Assembly: GCF_022370635.2 (NCBI RefSeq)
Contig: NZ_CP092362.2
Location: forward strand, 3,782,001-3,846,000
Direction: 5' to 3'
Source of the DNA: Mycolicibacterium crocinum
GTDB taxonomy: Bacteria; Actinomycetota; Actinomycetes; Mycobacteriales; Mycobacteriaceae
Length of the DNA: 64,000 nucleotides
Shown here: piece after piece, positions 13,740-21,745 of the stretch
Position numbering within the stretch: position 1 is the stretch's first letter
Layout of the letters: every line of letters starts with the position of its first letter
Position numbers and translations under genes: made by a program
Notes under the pieces: generated by a model
What the model was told of the DNA's origin: nothing
Databases searched by the model: none
Seen by the model: only the letters and a program-made list of their open reading frames with translations

Positions 13740-13756
13740 CCTTCCGTCGCGGAAGG
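13740..13756 (-). promoter_or_regulatory. Shine-Dalgarno-sequestering hairpin, expression platform of the SAH riboswitch
   Basis: A perfect 7-bp stem CCTTCCG/CGGAAGG with a CGA loop buries the only metH Shine-Dalgarno (GGAAGG, 13745-13740). Its 5' arm shares three bases (13756-13754) with the 3' pseudoknot strand of the aptamer, so the two folds exclude each other. The expected logic is an ON switch: SAH stabilises the pseudoknot, the hairpin opens and metH is translated. Confidence 0.75.
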
Positions 13757-13830
13757 CGTCCTTAACTCTGCCGAGCGTGGCGGGTACCGGCTCAGATTCG
13801 GCGACCCGTTGCAACGCCTCTCGACGGTGA
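13751..13830 (-). ncRNA. S-adenosylhomocysteine (SAH) riboswitch upstream of metH
   Basis: The minus-strand leader folds as the SAH aptamer class. P1 pairs TCGAG (13824-13820) with CTCGG (13775-13771). P2 pairs CGGGT (13808-13804) with ACCCG (13785-13781). The pseudoknot pairs AGGCGT (13819-13814) with ACGCCT (13759-13754). The conserved TGCAA (13813-13809) and a CCA before the P1 3' strand are in place. Against the Ralstonia aptamer as I remember it, three pseudoknot pairs differ by compensatory change, which argues for a real fold. SAH riboswitches are known to activate methyl-cycle genes, metH among them. One base in the CCAGGCUCG box is changed (CCACGCTCG). Confidence 0.82.
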
Positions 13831-13954
13831 AAAGTCTACGTGGTCCTGCAATCGACTTCCGGACGCCCTTTTCGGCTCGGCCAAAGAGCACCACACGCCG
13901 GGGCCGCAGTCGGTCCGAGACGGCTCATCGGAGCCGAGCAAGCCTTAGGCTGAG

Positions 13955-14848
13955 GTGGTGACAGCCTCGAACTTCATCGGCGGGAAAGGCCCGGATCTGC
14001 CCGAACTGCAGAACACGATCATCGTCGCGGCTTTCGAGGGCTGGAACGACGCCGGTGACGCCGCCAGTGACGCGCTCGAGCACCTGGACGCGATCTGGGA
14101 GGCCGACACGATCATCGAGATCGACGACGAGGCGTACTACGACTACCAGGTGAACCGTCCGGTGATTCGGCAGGTCGACGGGGTGACCCGCGAACTGGTG
14201 TGGCCGTCGATGCAGATCTCACACTGCCGGCCGCCCGGCTCCGACCGTGACATCGTGCTGATGCATGGGGTGGAACCCAACATGCGGTGGCGCACCTTCT
14301 GCGCCGAGCTGCTGGCGATCGCCGACAAGCTGAACGTGGACACCGTCGTGATCCTCGGCGCGCTGCTGGCCGACACACCGCACACCCGGCCGGTGCCGGT
14401 GTCCGGCGCGGCCTACTCCCCCGAATCGGCGAAGTTCTTCGGCCTCGAGGAGACCCGTTACGAGGGCCCGACCGGTATCGCCGGGGTGTTCCAGGACGCG
14501 TGCGTGGCGGCGGGCATTCCGGCGGTGACATTCTGGGCCGCGGTGCCGCATTACGTCTCGCAGCCGCCCAATCCGAAGGCCACCGTCGCATTGCTGCGCC
14601 GCGTCGAGGACGTGCTCGACATCGAGGTGCCGCTGGCTGACCTGCCCGCCCAGGCCGAGGAGTGGGAGCAGGCCGTCACCGAGATGACCGCCGAGGACGA
14701 GGAGATCGCCGAGTACGTGGCCTCCCTCGAACAGCGCGGTGACGCCGAGGTGGACATGAACGAGGCGCTGTCGAAGGTCGATGGCGACGCGCTGGCCGCC
14801 GAGTTCGAGCGGTATCTGCGCCGGCGCGGTCCCGGCTTCCGCGGCTAG
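13955..14848 (+). CDS. PAC2-family (proteasome-assembly-chaperone-fold) protein, Rv2125-like
   Basis: The 297-residue soluble protein starts with the family stretch IVAAFEGWNDAGDAASDAL and ends in an acidic helical segment rich in Glu. PAC2 proteins resemble eukaryotic proteasome assembly chaperones; in actinobacteria the function is not established. As I recall it, the gene sits beside metH in M. tuberculosis too (Rv2125), which supports orthology. Two adjacent GTG codons (13955, 13958) can both start it; no convincing Shine-Dalgarno is visible, so a leaderless transcript is possible. It is transcribed away from metH. Confidence 0.8.
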   Translation: MVTASNFIGGKGPDLPELQNTIIVAAFEGWNDAGDAASDALEHLDAIWEADTIIEIDDEAYYDYQVNRPVIRQVDGVTRELVWPSMQISHCRPPGSDRDIVLMHGVEPNMRWRTFCAELLAIADKLNVDTVVILGALLADTPHTRPVPVSGAAYSPESAKFFGLEETRYEGPTGIAGVFQDACVAAGIPAVTFWAAVPHYVSQPPNPKATVALLRRVEDVLDIEVPLADLPAQAEEWEQAVTEMTAEDEEIAEYVASLEQRGDAEVDMNEALSKVDGDALAAEFERYLRRRGPGFRG

Positions 14849-14984
14849 CCCGAACTCACGTTCGAATACTCTGACGAAGCGCTGACGAGAATGGCGCCGT
14901 CAGGGGTGGTCCTGCCGACCAGTTGGTAGGGCTGCGCTACCGTGCAATGGATACTGCCGAGTAACAAGAATCGAGGTTGCTCTC

Positions 14985-16160
14985 GTGAAACTGGCACTCA
15001 GTGACGAGGACGTGAAGTTCCGCGACGAGTTGCGGGAGTTCTTCACCACCCAGATCCCTGCCGAGATCCGCGAACGGGCCCGGACGGACAGTCTGAACTT
15101 CCCCGATGACGCGATCACGACCCAGCGGATCCTGAACAAGGCCGGCCTGGGCGTGCCCAACTGGCCGGTCGAGTGGGGCGGTAAGGACTGGACCCCGTTG
15201 CAGCGCCAGATCTGGGCCGACGAGATGCGCATGGCCTGCGTCCCCGAACCGCTGGCCTTCAACGCCAGCATGGTCGGTCCGGTGATCGCGCACTTCGGCT
15301 CGCAGGAGATCAAGGAACGCTTCCTGCCGCCGACGGCGAACCTCGACATCTGGTGGTGCCAAGGGTTTTCCGAGCCCGAAGCCGGCTCCGATCTCGCCGG
15401 GCTGCGCACCGTCGCCGTGCGCGACGGTGACGAGTACGTCATCAACGGCCAGAAAACCTGGACCACGCTCGGCCAGTTCGCCGACTGGATCTTCGTGCTG
15501 GCCCGCACCAACCCCGATGCCCCGAAGAAGCAGGCCGGCATCTCGTTCATCCTCGTCGAGATGAACACCCCGGGCATCACGCTGCGGCCGATCAAGCTGA
15601 TCGACGGCAGCTACGAGGTCAACGAGGTCTTCTTCGAAGACGTCCGGGTGCCCGCCAACCAGCTCGTCGGCGAGGAGAACCAGGGCTGGACCTACGCCAA
15701 GTTCCTGCTGTCCAACGAGCGCACCGGCATCGCCCGCATCGGCACCACCAAGCTGTGGCTCGCCGACGTCAAGGAGAACGCCGCGCAGACCAAGGTCGGC
15801 ACGGGGAGCCTGCTCGAGGACCCGCTGTTCGCCGCCAAGGTCGCCGAGATCGAAAACGAGCTGCTGGCACTGGAACTCACGCAGCTGCGGGTCAGCGGCG
15901 ACGAGGGCACCGGCAAGCCGAACCCGGCGTCGTCGATCCTCAAGCTGCGGGGCAGCCAGCTGCAGCAGGCCGTCACCGAGCTGGCCGTAGAGGTCGCCGG
16001 ACCGGATGCACTGCCGTTCGACGGCGGCGCCGACATCGACTCTCCGCTGTGGGCGCAGCACGCGGCGCCGAAGTACCTGAACTACCGCAAGACCTCGATC
16101 TACGGCGGAAGCAACGAGGTCCAGCGCACCATCATCTCCTCGACGATCTTGGGACTGTGA
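14985..16160 (+). CDS. acyl-CoA dehydrogenase, first subunit of a paired FadE
   Basis: The 391-residue flavoprotein has the acyl-CoA dehydrogenase layout: an N-terminal helical domain, a middle beta domain with GFSEPEAGSDLAGLRT and INGQKTWTT, and a C-terminal domain ending YGGSNEVQRTIIS. The middle and C-terminal motifs bind FAD and the acyl-CoA. A GTG start has a GAGG sequence 8 bases upstream. It lies 9 bases before a second, diverged acyl-CoA dehydrogenase gene. This resembles the alpha2-beta2 FadE pairs (FadE28/29, FadE17/18) that oxidise steroid side-chain or branched acyl-CoAs. The substrate and the exact fadE number cannot be given from sequence. Confidence 0.88.
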   Translation: MKLALSDEDVKFRDELREFFTTQIPAEIRERARTDSLNFPDDAITTQRILNKAGLGVPNWPVEWGGKDWTPLQRQIWADEMRMACVPEPLAFNASMVGPVIAHFGSQEIKERFLPPTANLDIWWCQGFSEPEAGSDLAGLRTVAVRDGDEYVINGQKTWTTLGQFADWIFVLARTNPDAPKKQAGISFILVEMNTPGITLRPIKLIDGSYEVNEVFFEDVRVPANQLVGEENQGWTYAKFLLSNERTGIARIGTTKLWLADVKENAAQTKVGTGSLLEDPLFAAKVAEIENELLALELTQLRVSGDEGTGKPNPASSILKLRGSQLQQAVTELAVEVAGPDALPFDGGADIDSPLWAQHAAPKYLNYRKTSIYGGSNEVQRTIISSTILGL

Positions 16161-16169
16161 GGACCGGCC

Positions 16170-17273
16170 ATGAACTTTGACCTGACCGACGAACAAGAAC
16201 TCCTGCGCGACACCGCTCGCGAGGTGTTCGCCCGCACCTACGACATCGAGACGCGCAACAAGACCGTCGACTCCGAGCTCGGCTGGAGCCGCGACGTGTG
16301 GCGCCAGCTGGCCGAAATCGGCATCCTCGGACTGGGTTTCGAGCCCGAAGAGTCCGGCCAGATCGAGATCATCGTCGTGATGACCGAGCTCGGGCGCCGG
16401 CTGGCACCCGAACCGGTCGCGGCCGCCGCACTGATCCCGGGCGGCCTGATCGCCGAGCTCGGCAACGACGAACAGCGCGCTCAGCTCGACGAGGTCGCGG
16501 CCGGCGAGCGATTGCTGGCACTGGCGCACACCGAGAAGGGGCTGCGCGGCCTGGACGAATTGTCAACCCGCGCAACCAAAGACGGCGACTCGTGGACGAT
16601 CACCGGCCGCAAGAATCCGGTGCTTGCCGGTGACAGCGCCGATGCCCTGGTCGTCACCGCGAGCCTGCCCGACGGTGGCGTCGGGGTGTTCCTCGTCGAC
16701 GCTGCCGCCACCACCCGGCGCGGCTACCGGACGTTCGACGGGCAGCGCGGCGCCGAGATCGACTTCGCCGACACCCCGGCACAACCGCTCGGCGACGGCG
16801 GCGATGCCAGTGAACGGATCCACGCGACGCTGATCCGGTACTCCTCGGCACTGTGCGCCGAAGCGGTTGGCGCCATGGACGAGTCGCTGCGTCTGACCAC
16901 GGAATACCTGAACGCCCGCAAGCAATTCGGCGTGCCGCTCAAGACATTCCAGACGCTCACCCAGCGCGCCGCCGACATGTACGTCTCGCTGGAGCTCGCC
17001 CGCAGCATGAACTACTACGCGGCGATGTGCATCACCGACGGCCGGCTCGATCCCGTTGTCGCGGCGCGGGCCAAGCTGCAGATCGGACGATCGGGCAAGC
17101 ACATCTCTCAGGAGTCGATCCAGATGCACGGCGGGATCGGCGTGACCGCGGAATACCCGGTGGCGCACTACGCCGCCCGGCTCACCGCGATCGACCAGAC
17201 CCTGGGCTCGGCCACCGACCAGCTGCGATTCCTGTCTTCGCAGGTGGGCAATTGCGGCGCTGTCGCGCTGTAA
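16170..17273 (+). CDS. acyl-CoA dehydrogenase, second subunit of a paired FadE
   Basis: The 367-residue protein begins MNFDLTDEQELLRDTAREVF, a typical acyl-CoA dehydrogenase N terminus, and has the C-terminal IQMHGGIGVTAEYPV motif. The middle domain is short and diverged, lacking the clear GFSEPEAGSD flavin-contact motif of its partner. That asymmetry is what known heteromeric mycobacterial FadE pairs show, where each FAD site needs both chains. It follows the first subunit by 9 bases and is surely co-transcribed. A lone functional homo-oligomer is less likely. It converges with an SDR gene 11 bases after its stop. Confidence 0.85.
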   Translation: MNFDLTDEQELLRDTAREVFARTYDIETRNKTVDSELGWSRDVWRQLAEIGILGLGFEPEESGQIEIIVVMTELGRRLAPEPVAAAALIPGGLIAELGNDEQRAQLDEVAAGERLLALAHTEKGLRGLDELSTRATKDGDSWTITGRKNPVLAGDSADALVVTASLPDGGVGVFLVDAAATTRRGYRTFDGQRGAEIDFADTPAQPLGDGGDASERIHATLIRYSSALCAEAVGAMDESLRLTTEYLNARKQFGVPLKTFQTLTQRAADMYVSLELARSMNYYAAMCITDGRLDPVVAARAKLQIGRSGKHISQESIQMHGGIGVTAEYPVAHYAARLTAIDQTLGSATDQLRFLSSQVGNCGAVAL

Positions 17274-17284
17274 GGCGCGGTAGC

Positions 17285-18163
17285 TCAGGGACTTTCCAGC
17301 TCCTCCAACCGGGAACTGGTCGAGCGGCCGAGCGCGGCCACCTCCGCATCCATCTTGGGCAGGATGCGCGGGACAAGGGCCGCGATCGGCCGCTCTCCCA
17401 ATGGTGTTGACAGCAGCGGCTTCAGCCAGCGGAACGCGCCCACCCAGCCGGGCACATTGATCTGACGCTTGCGCTCCTCGATGCCCTTGACGAAGGCTTC
17501 GCCGCATTTGTCCACGCTGGTGGTGTTGCCGAGCGGTTTGGGCACCCGGGTGAGCATCTCCCGGAAGCTGGCCAGGTCCTTCTTCGCATCCTGGACCATC
17601 GGGGTGTCGATCCACGACATGTGCGCGGAGCCGACAGCGACACCGTGGTGGGCCACCTCGAGGCGCAGCGTGTTGGCGAAGTGTTCGACGCCGGCCTTCG
17701 CCGCGTGATACGGCGCCAGCCCCGGGGAGGCGGCGTAGGCCGCGAATGACGACACGATCAACACGTAACCGCGTCGGGAGATGATCGACGGCAGCGTGGC
17801 CCGCACGGTGTGGAAGGCGCCCAGCACGTTGATGTCGAGCAGGCGCTTGACGGCGTCCGGATCCACCTGCAGCACCGACCCATACGTCGCGATGCCGGCG
17901 TTGGCGACCACGACGTCGATCCCGCCGAACCGCTCGACAGCCTGATCGGCCACCGACTGCATGGCCGACAGATCGCGCACATCGGCGACGGCGGTGAGCA
18001 CATGGTCCTCGCCGAGTTCGGCGGCCAAGGCGGCCAACGGTTCGGCGTCGATATCGGTCAGGACGAGTTTGGCGCCCTTGCGTCGCAGCCGGCGTGCGAC
18101 GTCGGCGCCGACCCCGCGGGCGGCACCGGTGATGAAGACGACTTTGTCATTGACGGAACCCAT
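17285..18163 (-). CDS. short-chain dehydrogenase/reductase, Rv2129c-like
   Basis: The 292-residue Rossmann-fold oxidoreductase has TGAARGVG for cofactor binding, ANAG after strand 4 and the catalytic YHAAK. After the second strand comes TDIDAEP, and an acidic residue there favours NAD(H). The final 60 residues form a basic extension (FRWLKPLL, RPIAALVPRILPKMD) often seen in mycobacterial SDRs and possibly membrane-associated. The ATG at 18163 (MGSVNDKV) is chosen over a long Arg-rich upstream frame. It sits 17 bases after mshC, the same order I recall for Rv2129c-Rv2130c. The substrate is unknown. Confidence 0.85.
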   Translation of the reverse strand: MGSVNDKVVFITGAARGVGADVARRLRRKGAKLVLTDIDAEPLAALAAELGEDHVLTAVADVRDLSAMQSVADQAVERFGGIDVVVANAGIATYGSVLQVDPDAVKRLLDINVLGAFHTVRATLPSIISRRGYVLIVSSFAAYAASPGLAPYHAAKAGVEHFANTLRLEVAHHGVAVGSAHMSWIDTPMVQDAKKDLASFREMLTRVPKPLGNTTSVDKCGEAFVKGIEERKRQINVPGWVGAFRWLKPLLSTPLGERPIAALVPRILPKMDAEVAALGRSTSSRLEELESP

Positions 18164-18180
18164 GGCCGTCAAAAGTACAC

Positions 18181-19419
18181 CTACAGCGGCACACCCAACA
18201 GGGCGTCGACGGCGGCCGCGACCGCGGCGGGCGCGGTTTCGTCGTGGCCACCGTACTCCAGCGCGTCGGTGACCCAACCATCAACGGCGGCAAGCGCTTT
18301 GGGGGAATCGAGGTCGTCGGCCAGATACTGGCGGAGCCGGCCGATCACGTCGGCGGCGGCCGGGCCCGCGGGTAGCGCGGCGGCGGTCCGCCACCGGTGC
18401 AACCGGGCGTTGGCCTCGTCGAGCACAGCGTCACTCCACGACCGATCGCTTCGGTAGTGTCCGGCCAGCAGGCCCAGCCGGATGGCAGCCGGATCCACGC
18501 CCTGCTCGCGCAACCGGGAGACCAGCACCAGGTTGCCGCGACTCTTGGACATCTTGTGCCCGTCCCAGCCGATCATCCCGGCATGGACGTAGTGCCTGGC
18601 GAATCTGCGCTCCCCCACCACACATTCGGCATGCGCGGCGGAGAACTCGTGGTGCGGGAAGATCAGGTCGCTGCCGCCGCCCTGGACGTCGAAACCAAAA
18701 CCGATGCGGTTCAAGGCAATCGCCGCGCACTCGACATGCCAACCGGGTCGGCCCGGACCGAACGGGGCGGGCCAGCTGGGCTCATCGGGCCGGGCGGCCC
18801 GCCACAGCAGTGCGTCGAGCGGATCCGCCTTGCCGGGGCGATCTGGGTCACCGCCGCGCTCGGCGAACAGCCGGGTCATCGTGTCGTGGTCGTAGCCCGA
18901 CTCGTAGCCGAACTGGGTGGTGGCGTCGGCGCGGTAGTAGATATCGGGGTACTCGGCGTCGTCGACGACGTAAGCCGCCCCGGATGCGAGCATCTTCTCG
19001 ACCAGCTCGACAACCTCGCCGATGGTGTCGGTGGCGGCGACGTAATCGCGTGGCGGCAGTACCCGCAACGCGGTCATGTCCTCACGGAACAGCGCAATCT
19101 CGCGGGCGCCGAGTTCGCGCCAGTCCACCCCGTCACGATTGGCCCGTTCGAACAGCGGGTCATCGACGTCGGTGATGTTCTGCACGTAGTGCACCTGGTG
19201 GCCGCTGTCGAGCCAGACCCGGTGCACGAGGTCGAACGCCAGATACGTCGCGGCGTGGCCGAGGTGCGTCGCGTCATAGGGCGTGATGCCGCAGACGTAC
19301 ATCGTCGCGGTCTCCCCCGGCGATGTCGGGCGGATCTGACGGTCGGCGGTGTCGTACAACCGCAGGGCCGGCCCGCGGCCGGGCAGCTGTGGGATGTCGA
19401 CGGCCGGCCAGGACTGCAT
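18181..19419 (-). CDS. mshC: L-cysteine:1D-myo-inositol 2-amino-2-deoxy-glucopyranoside ligase
   Basis: The 412-residue enzyme uses ATP to join cysteine to GlcN-inositol, the third step of mycothiol biosynthesis. It is a class I cysteinyl-tRNA-synthetase relative: the HIGH box appears as THLGHAAT after the zinc-ligand cysteine in YVCGITPYD, and the KMSKS loop is GHKMSKSRG. It lacks the long anticodon-binding C terminus of a true CysRS, and its length matches MshC (about 412-414). The start is ATG 19419 (MQSWPAVDI). cysQ lies upstream, linking two steps of sulfur metabolism. Confidence 0.95.
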   Translation of the reverse strand: MQSWPAVDIPQLPGRGPALRLYDTADRQIRPTSPGETATMYVCGITPYDATHLGHAATYLAFDLVHRVWLDSGHQVHYVQNITDVDDPLFERANRDGVDWRELGAREIALFREDMTALRVLPPRDYVAATDTIGEVVELVEKMLASGAAYVVDDAEYPDIYYRADATTQFGYESGYDHDTMTRLFAERGGDPDRPGKADPLDALLWRAARPDEPSWPAPFGPGRPGWHVECAAIALNRIGFGFDVQGGGSDLIFPHHEFSAAHAECVVGERRFARHYVHAGMIGWDGHKMSKSRGNLVLVSRLREQGVDPAAIRLGLLAGHYRSDRSWSDAVLDEANARLHRWRTAAALPAGPAAADVIGRLRQYLADDLDSPKALAAVDGWVTDALEYGGHDETAPAAVAAAVDALLGVPL

Positions 19420-19519
19420 GGCCTCGACTCTAAGGGTTTCGCTGTTCACGGCGCTCTCAGGTGGTGTGGTGACCCGGACTCTTGCGAAGACAGTGACAAC
19501 GGGACGGGTGGATTCATTC

Positions 19520-20281
19520 CTAGCTCGCCAGCCACATGGCATCGAGCAGGAGGTCGGCCACCTCGGACCGGCACATCAGCAGATCGGGCAGGTAGGGGTC
19601 GGGCCTGTTGTAACGCAGCGGCGACCCGTCGATTCGGGTGGCGTGCAATCCGGCCGCCTGCACGACCCCGGCCGGGGCCGCCGAGTCCCACTCCCACTGG
19701 CCGCCGGCGTGGATGTAGGCGTCGGCGTCGCCGCGCACCACCGCCATCGCCTTGGCACCGGCCGATCCGATCCGGAGGAACTCGATGTCGAGGCGGTCGC
19801 GCAGCCGCCACAGCACGGCCGGGGGGCGGTTGGAGCTGGCCGTGATGCGGATCGGGCCGGGCGGCGCCGGCGGCGGAGCGGCCACGGTGTCCGAGCGAAA
19901 CACCTCGCCCATCGCGGGCAGCGCGACGGCGGCGTCGGTGATGCTGCCGTCCGGTCCGCCGGTCCGCTGCCACAGGGCGACGTGCACGGCCCAGTCGGTC
20001 CGTCGCGGCATCGAGAACTCGCGGGTGCCGTCGAGCGGGTCGATGATCCACACCCGGTCGGCGTGGAGCCGCTTCAGGTCGTCGTAGGCCTCTTCGGAGA
20101 GCACCGCGTCACCGGGCCGCTCGGCACGCAGCCGGCGCAGGATCAGCGCATTGGCGCGCACGTCGCCGGCATCGCCCAGGGCAGGCGGAAAGTCGAACCC
20201 GACCTCGTCCCGCACCGACAGCAGCAGCCGGCCTGCCTCCTCGGCCAGGTCGGCGGCCAGGGCCGCGTCGGTCATGCTCAT
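19520..20281 (-). CDS. cysQ: 3'-phosphoadenosine 5'-phosphate phosphatase (inositol-monophosphatase fold)
   Basis: The 253-residue protein carries the metal-binding motif WIIDPLDGTREF of the FIG/IMPase superfamily and, upstream of it, the acidic SEEAYDD. CysQ removes the 3' phosphate of PAP (or PAPS), clearing the by-product of sulfate reduction and sulfotransferases. That is relevant here because a sulfotransferase gene lies 18 kb away. ATG 20281 is chosen; a GTG one codon earlier and an ATG two codons later are alternatives. Adjacency to mshC is conserved in mycobacteria as I recall. Confidence 0.9.
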   Translation of the reverse strand: MSMTDAALAADLAEEAGRLLLSVRDEVGFDFPPALGDAGDVRANALILRRLRAERPGDAVLSEEAYDDLKRLHADRVWIIDPLDGTREFSMPRRTDWAVHVALWQRTGGPDGSITDAAVALPAMGEVFRSDTVAAPPPAPPGPIRITASSNRPPAVLWRLRDRLDIEFLRIGSAGAKAMAVVRGDADAYIHAGGQWEWDSAAPAGVVQAAGLHATRIDGSPLRYNRPDPYLPDLLMCRSEVADLLLDAMWLAS

Positions 20282-20298
20282 CACGTCAGTATCTCTGG

Positions 20299-21117
20299 TC
20301 AGAAGGCCGGCCAGGGAATCGGCCGGTGCCGATCGGGTCCGGGCATGACGGGTTCGGCCAGCAGGGTCCGGACCCGCCGTCGCAGCGCCGCAACCTCGGC
20401 CGGGGTGATGTGGTCGCGAAGCTGTTCGGCGAGCGGCCCGGCCAGTTGCTCACCGAGGTCGGCGATCGACTCCAGCGTCTCGTCGTCGATGGGCTTGCCT
20501 GCCCAGCCCCACAGCACGGTGCGCAACTTGTCCTGGACGTGCAGCGAGACGCCGTGATCGACGCCGTACACCCGGCCGTCCACGCCGGCCAGGATGTGCC
20601 CGCCTTTGCGGTCGGCGTTGTTGACGATCACGTCGAATACCGCCATCCGCCGCAACCGCGGGTCGTCGGCATGCACCAGGGTGACGTCATTGCCGGCGTA
20701 GTCGTAGGCGCGCAGCACCGAAAGATAGCCCGGCGGAACGGATCCCGGCGGACAGATGTCGACGAGCTCGGGCCCGGCCGGTTCGGTGTCGTCACTGTCG
20801 CCGGGTTGGTCGACCCACAGCTGAAGCATCCCGGGTCCGGCCGGGCCGTCGCGAATGATGGTGTGCGGCACGATGTTCCAGCCCAGCGCCGCCGAGACCA
20901 GATACGAGCCGACTTCGCGGCCGGCGAGGGTGCCGTCGGGGAAATCCCACAGCGGCTGCTCCCCCGCGACCGGCTTGTACACGCAGTGCACGATGCGGTC
21001 CGACCAGGCGGCTTCGCACAGGAAGGTGGCGTTGCTCGCCGAGCGGATCCGCCCGAGGATCGTCAGCTCACCGCAGCGCAGCGCGTCGCGGGCCAACGCC
21101 TCGTCGGCGCCCGTCAC
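20299..21117 (-). CDS. PI3/PI4-kinase-like protein of the SCO1664 family (Rv2133c-like)
   Basis: The 272-residue protein shows a reduced lipid-kinase-like fold: VYKPVAGE with a candidate ATP-binding lysine, then FDVIVNNADRKGGHIL (catalytic-loop-like, with Asn and Asp) and YGVDHGVSLH, a variant metal-binding DFG-like step. Members are annotated as phosphatidylinositol 3/4-kinase-related in actinobacteria, but the substrate is unknown. It overlaps the DUF3090 gene by 4 bases, so the two are coupled. The family commonly travels with that gene and the MSMEG_4193-type phosphatase, which suggests a shared pathway. Confidence 0.78.
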   Translation of the reverse strand: MTGADEALARDALRCGELTILGRIRSASNATFLCEAAWSDRIVHCVYKPVAGEQPLWDFPDGTLAGREVGSYLVSAALGWNIVPHTIIRDGPAGPGMLQLWVDQPGDSDDTEPAGPELVDICPPGSVPPGYLSVLRAYDYAGNDVTLVHADDPRLRRMAVFDVIVNNADRKGGHILAGVDGRVYGVDHGVSLHVQDKLRTVLWGWAGKPIDDETLESIADLGEQLAGPLAEQLRDHITPAEVAALRRRVRTLLAEPVMPGPDRHRPIPWPAF

Positions 21118-21698
21118 GAGTCGAAATCGTCGTCGGCCTCGCCGAACGCGCCGCGCCGATATCCGTTGGTGCGCACGCAGATGTGCCCTTCGGGATCCAG
21201 CGGCTCATCACAGAGCGGGCACGGCGGGCGTCCGGCCGAGATGACCCGGGTCGAGCGGGAGGCGAATTGGCGGGCCGACTCGGGCGTGAGGAAAACCCGC
21301 ACCGCGTCGGGACCTTCCTCGGCGTCGTCGAGCACCACCGAGGCATCGAACTCGGTCTCGGAGACAGCGAGCAACTCCACGACGACCGTCTGGGCCTCGG
21401 AATCCCACCCGAGGCCCATCGTCCCGACCCGGAACTCGGCGTCGACCGGAGTGATCAGCGGGCTGAGGTCTTCCACATCGGTCTCCGGCGGCAGCGGGGT
21501 GCCGAACCGGCGGTTGATCTCGACCAGCAGCGCCGCGATGCGCTCGGCCAGGACGGCGACCTGTTGTTTTTCCAGGATGACGGAGATGACCCGGCTGTCG
21601 TGAACAGCCTGCAGATAGAAGGTTCGGTTTCCGGGCTGCCCGACGGTCCCGGCGACGAATCGGTCGGGTGTGCGGAAGACGTGAATTGCGCGGGCCAT
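21114..21698 (-). CDS. DUF3090-family protein with C-terminal zinc ribbon (Rv2134c-like)
   Basis: The 194-residue soluble protein begins MARAIHVFRTPDRFVAGTVG, the family's N terminus, and ends in a compact zinc-binding segment, CPLCDEPLDPEGHIC, with a CxxC pair plus His and Cys. The function is unknown. The 4-base overlap with the kinase-like gene downstream and the 47-base distance from the phosphatase upstream indicate one transcript. The CxxC-H-C motif may be a zinc ribbon for protein or nucleic-acid contact, but that is inference. Confidence 0.82.
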   Translation of the reverse strand: MARAIHVFRTPDRFVAGTVGQPGNRTFYLQAVHDSRVISVILEKQQVAVLAERIAALLVEINRRFGTPLPPETDVEDLSPLITPVDAEFRVGTMGLGWDSEAQTVVVELLAVSETEFDASVVLDDAEEGPDAVRVFLTPESARQFASRSTRVISAGRPPCPLCDEPLDPEGHICVRTNGYRRGAFGEADDDFDS

Positions 21699-21745
21699 GT
21701 TATTTCCAAAATACCGGCTCGAACACCCGAGCTGTAATTGGAGCT

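Noticed and set aside
13740..13954. Cobalamin (B12) riboswitch before metH
   Set aside because: No B12-box-like element or the expected length is visible. The same bases fit the SAH aptamer with a full pseudoknot.
14985..17273. Naming the pair fadE17/fadE18 or fadE28/fadE29
   Set aside because: The two-subunit type is visible, but sequence reading alone cannot choose among several mycobacterial pairs.
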